Below are positions 60,758 through 64,000 of a stretch of DNA of 64,000 nucleotides, piece by piece. How positions within the stretch are numbered: position 1 is the stretch's first letter; the number at the start of each line of letters is the position of its first letter. The notes beneath the pieces were generated by a model. The model did no database searches. It was not told the DNA's origin and saw only the letters and a program-made list of their open reading frames with translations. The DNA lies in contig CAMPDV010000064.1 of the NCBI GenBank assembly GCA_946699065.1, positions 372,001 to 436,000 of the forward strand, read 5' to 3'. The position numbers and the translations under genes are program-made. Origin of the DNA: Loxodes magnus (lineage: Eukaryota; Ciliophora; Karyorelictea; Loxodida; Loxodidae).

Positions 60758-62073
60758 AAGGATTTATTTTCTTCCTACTTACCATTTTTCTTATTTTGTT
60801 CCTTCAAGTGTTATTTAATCTTAACTCTCCCCAGCTTTATAACTAATAATTCCTTATTTATAGTATCCTTTATTCTGATCTATCCTCCACTTTCATAGCT
60901 GAAATATAGGAATTTTCTGACAAATAATTACTCAAGAGTAATAACGGTCCCTTAAGACTTTATCTAATAGCCTTTAACTCTTTTACATAGTAATGATAGT
61001 CATTTACATCAGTAGCACAAAAGCGATTTTAAGGCTACATTGTATTCTTTTTTAGATGAGAATCGATAATTAGCATAAGCTTTTTTACCATCTTCGGATT
61101 AACTAAACCCTTTAACTATATTCAATAGCATTACTCAGAAATGAAGCTGTAATACTTATAAACCAGTAGAGCTGATTAAGTAGCATCCGCATCTTCCTTA
61201 AGCTTTATCTATATCTCAGCAATTTCCTTCTAGCAACATAACTAGCTAACTACCTTAATTCTCTCCCTTAGAATTTCTAACTAAGGGATAAGTTTCCTTC
61301 TTAATAGTCTATAGTAATTTAAAGATGGACTGGAGAAGGAGCTTAGTATTAAGAAGTCGTTTGATTTTAGAGTTAAGCATGGGTATAGCATTATATACCC
61401 AAAAAGCTATCATTTCTGACTTCATTTTTAGCTTTTCTTATTAATAAATTAACTTTGGCCATTTCTTTTCAGCAAATGGGAGTTTTAAGTTAGTCATTGC
61501 TTATTTTTACAAGATACTGGAACTTTTTTATGAGAGAGTAGGGATGAAAATGAATATGGAAGAAAGCGATAGAATGGGCTTGGTAAGAAAGGAGGTTTTT
61601 GTAAGTTGAATTTTATAGTCAAAATAAGTGAAAGGTGAAAGTAAGTAATGTGAGCGCTAAAACCGAGAGAGAGAATTTGACCGAACTAGAAAAAGGTAAA
61701 ACAAATTCAAATTCTAAACTAAGAAGAACTTTAAATTTAATTCCTTGAAGAGGTTTCTTGAAAAAAGCCGCTAAAGCTTAGCTGATAACTTTGAAAAAAG
61801 TGTTACTAAGCCAATAGATCTAATAATGAGTATTTCCTTTAAGTACTCAAGTCTAATATATATTACTTTAAAATCCTTTATTTGCTAGCAATTCTAAACA
61901 AGTCACTAAAAAAGGAACTTCATTTAGAATTTTCTAACAGCTAAAAGAAGTTAAAATGTAAGTAGCTTTAATACATAAAATGGGTTTAAGATAGTTAAGA
62001 TAGATAGATAGATAGATAGATAGATTTAATGAATCAACATTATTACATTAGTTAGAATTTGCAAAATTTACAA
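60758..62073. other. Unresolved coding-like region and spacer
   Basis: Minus-strand frames between 60758 and ~61270 look protein-like but shift among three frames and could be upstream exons of the preceding gene. From 61300 on nothing is supported except the GATA microsatellite. Confidence 0.35.
61999..62025. repeat. GATA microsatellite
   Basis: Nearly seven perfect GATA units, just downstream of the stop of the repeat-protein gene. Confidence 0.95.
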
Positions 62074-63999
62074 TCATCCCCACCAAACAGGTCTACTAGC
62101 CTAAGCAGATTATCCTCTCTTTGATTACTAAGATGGTGGTTTGCAGTTTCTATCTTACAAGAAATTGTAATCTTATAAATTTTAATATTACAATTTCACT
62201 TCTTTAGAAGGTTATATAAATTAGGGTGTTTTATTTTGTATTATTGGTGAGTCATAATTTGCCAATTTTATCGGCTGAATTTTTGAGTGAGGTATTTAAC
62301 CTGGAACTTGGCTATTTAACCGTGAAATGTTATTGATCAGTTGCATATTTTAGGCTTGGAGTTAAACTGAATGCTAATTTTCACCTTTCACATTTTTATA
62401 GTTAGACATTAAATTGCTTTAGATATCATTAAGCTTCTAGTCTTGCTTGTACATGTTTTGAGTAGAAGGATCTTTAGATTATAGGTAATTATAATAGCCA
62501 ACGTTTAGTTAAGCATTCTTTTCTCTAGAAGGAATAGCTCTTTAAGGAGAAATATAAGGATTACTTATAATATGCTTTTTGCTATTGTCTATGCAAATTC
62601 TCCCTGGAGTCATTATTTCTCTGCCATTTTAGTTTGAAGGGTTCTAGATCTATATTGGAATCTACTAGCTAATTATCCCTTTGGCTGCATTTGCTAAATG
62701 GGTTTTATCCCTTTATGGCCTATGCAAAACTGGCTGTACAATTATGCTGTTTTTTTCTCTTAGCTTTGGTCTGATCTGCTGTTACTGAGATTGAATCTGT
62801 CTTTATAACTATATTTGAGGTTGTTAATTATACTACTGTAAATTCTGCTAAGCAGAGGGCTTGTATCTGGCTAATAAATTATCCTAAATTAACTTATCTT
62901 TTGGAATTATTTCAGGCTCTCTAGAATGAGGTCTATTATTAGCAAGATTCTGATGATTCTGAATTACCTACTTTTGAGGTGATTTTATATTCCCGACATT
63001 TTGTACCTATTATTGCTATCTTTAAGCTTGCTGCTTACTCTATAATTCACGAGAGTTAGGTCTATTTTATAAGTCCACAAAATAATTCTATCTATTTGCT
63101 ATTTCGCGAGAATTCGGACGTGCTTATAGATCATTTAGGTTGCTTTATTTGTTGATTATATCACGCGAATTTGGACGAATTTATTGCTCGTTTAAATTGT
63201 TTTTTCCACCTGGAATTTCTCGAGATACAGGACGGATCTGCTGCTCTATTAAATTACTTTATCTAGTTAAAATTTCCCTTGAGTTAGGTCTGTTCTATAC
63301 CTCAGCCATTTTATTCTATTTCTTAGCGACATCATGAGAGGATGGCAAGATTTACTACTCTATTTAGATTTTTTATCTACCAGCTTATTCACGAGAATTA
63401 GGACGAATTTGTTGATCAACAGCATTGCCTTGCTTATTAAATATTTCGCGAGACGGAGGACGAATTTGTTGATCAACTACATTACTTTGCTTATTGAGAA
63501 TTTCTCGAGATGGAGGACGAATTTGTTGATCATTTGCCTTTATTTGCTTACTAAGTAATTCGCGAGATGGAGGACGAATTTGCTACTCAATCTATCTATT
63601 TTATCTACTACCCGCTTCGCGAGAACTAGGTCGATCATGCTATTCGTTTTAATTGTTATGTCTACTTGCTAATTCACGTGAATTAGGCCGGTTTTGTAAT
63701 TCCATTAATCTGTTCTATCGACTTGGTACTTCTCTGTTGGCATTGGGAATTTACTGCTCAGCTTAATTATTTTTCTTTGGATTTTCTCTTGGATTGGCTT
63801 GGTTGTTTTACTCAATTAGGTTCTTTTTAGAGTTTTCCCTCGAATAAATCTCTCTTTGGTTTGCATTTTCTCTTTATTATGGGCTTCTTTACTAGTTCTA
63901 AATAGGCTTAGATTCCAATTTTTCTAGGGTTTGCTATTTATTATGCTAATGTGAATGGGCTATATAATTTTGACTTTCATATTGGTCTCTTTTTTATGC
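62074..63999 (-). CDS. 19-residue-repeat protein (RPxSRE repeats), 5' end outside window
   Basis: At least 641 codons without an internal TGA; the stop TGA at 62074-62076 follows RPVWWG and the start lies beyond 64000. The N-terminal part seen here has about sixteen tandem repeats of 19 residues with consensus RPxSRE(I/L)xxKQxxxxxQQI, for example RPPSREILNKQSNVVDQQI. Inner copies are almost identical in DNA (57-bp period), outer ones are degenerate. The rest is Gln/Asn-rich low complexity with scattered basic Pro-Ser-Arg motifs. It is probably an extended, disordered scaffold; Arg-x-Ser sites could be phosphorylated. No family recognised. Confidence 0.85.
63020..63860 (-). repeat. 57-bp tandem repeat array coding 19-aa units
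   Basis: About fifteen to sixteen units, best conserved at 63340-63600, where each begins with the plus-strand pattern GAGG-ACGAATTTGTTGATC. Lies wholly inside the coding frame and never breaks it. Confidence 0.85.
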
Positions 64000-64000
64000 T

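Noticed and set aside
1-64000. CRISPR array, rRNA genes, telomeric repeats
   Set aside because: None found by eye; the only regular arrays are the GATA microsatellite and the in-frame 57-bp coding repeats.

Overview
The window reads as nuclear DNA of a ciliate with a reassigned genetic code. TAA and TAG stand in-frame for glutamine in every convincing gene. TGA stands in-frame for tryptophan at conserved Trp positions, and TGA is also the only terminator seen. This pattern (UAR = Gln, UGA = Trp or stop by context) is the one described for karyorelict ciliates such as Loxodes; species assignment is inference. Intergenic DNA is very AT-rich. The two best-supported introns are only 16 and 17 nt long. 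Genes read with the standard code break into short pieces, so every call here was made by reading TAA/TAG as Gln and TGA as Trp.

Layout. 0-20 kb: kelch-repeat genes of one subfamily (A: 3-317 partial, 3621-4625, 7209-8198 minus, 12061-13071 minus, 19475-20482) and one of a second subfamily (B: 15977-16909), two identical tRNA-Ser(GCU) genes on arms of an inverted repeat, a decayed third tRNA-Ser, and a GC-rich island bounded by a 16-bp direct repeat that looks like a SINE-type insertion. 20-33 kb: orphan reading frames with no recognised function, plus a tiny gene resembling mitochondrial ribosomal protein mS38. 33-41 kb: a pseudokinase with MORN repeats, a coiled-coil gene, another subfamily B kelch gene and a cullin. 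43-53 kb: the most conserved part, with a four-domain voltage-gated Ca2+ channel (1916 aa, EEEE filter), a COA1/TIM21-like mitochondrial gene fired divergently from a 57-bp gap, and a succinyl-CoA:3-ketoacid CoA-transferase homologue that lacks the catalytic Glu. 53-64 kb: coiled-coil genes, a frameshifted kelch pseudogene, a long gene-poor stretch, and the 3' part of a gene coding for about sixteen 19-residue Arg-Pro-x-Ser-Arg-Glu repeats.

Functionally the window mixes ciliary or membrane excitability (Ca2+ channel), mitochondrial functions (COA1-like, mS38-like, SCOT-like) and ubiquitin signalling (cullin), set in a locally expanded kelch family. No operon logic is expected or seen; genes are monocistronic and closely packed in the conserved part.
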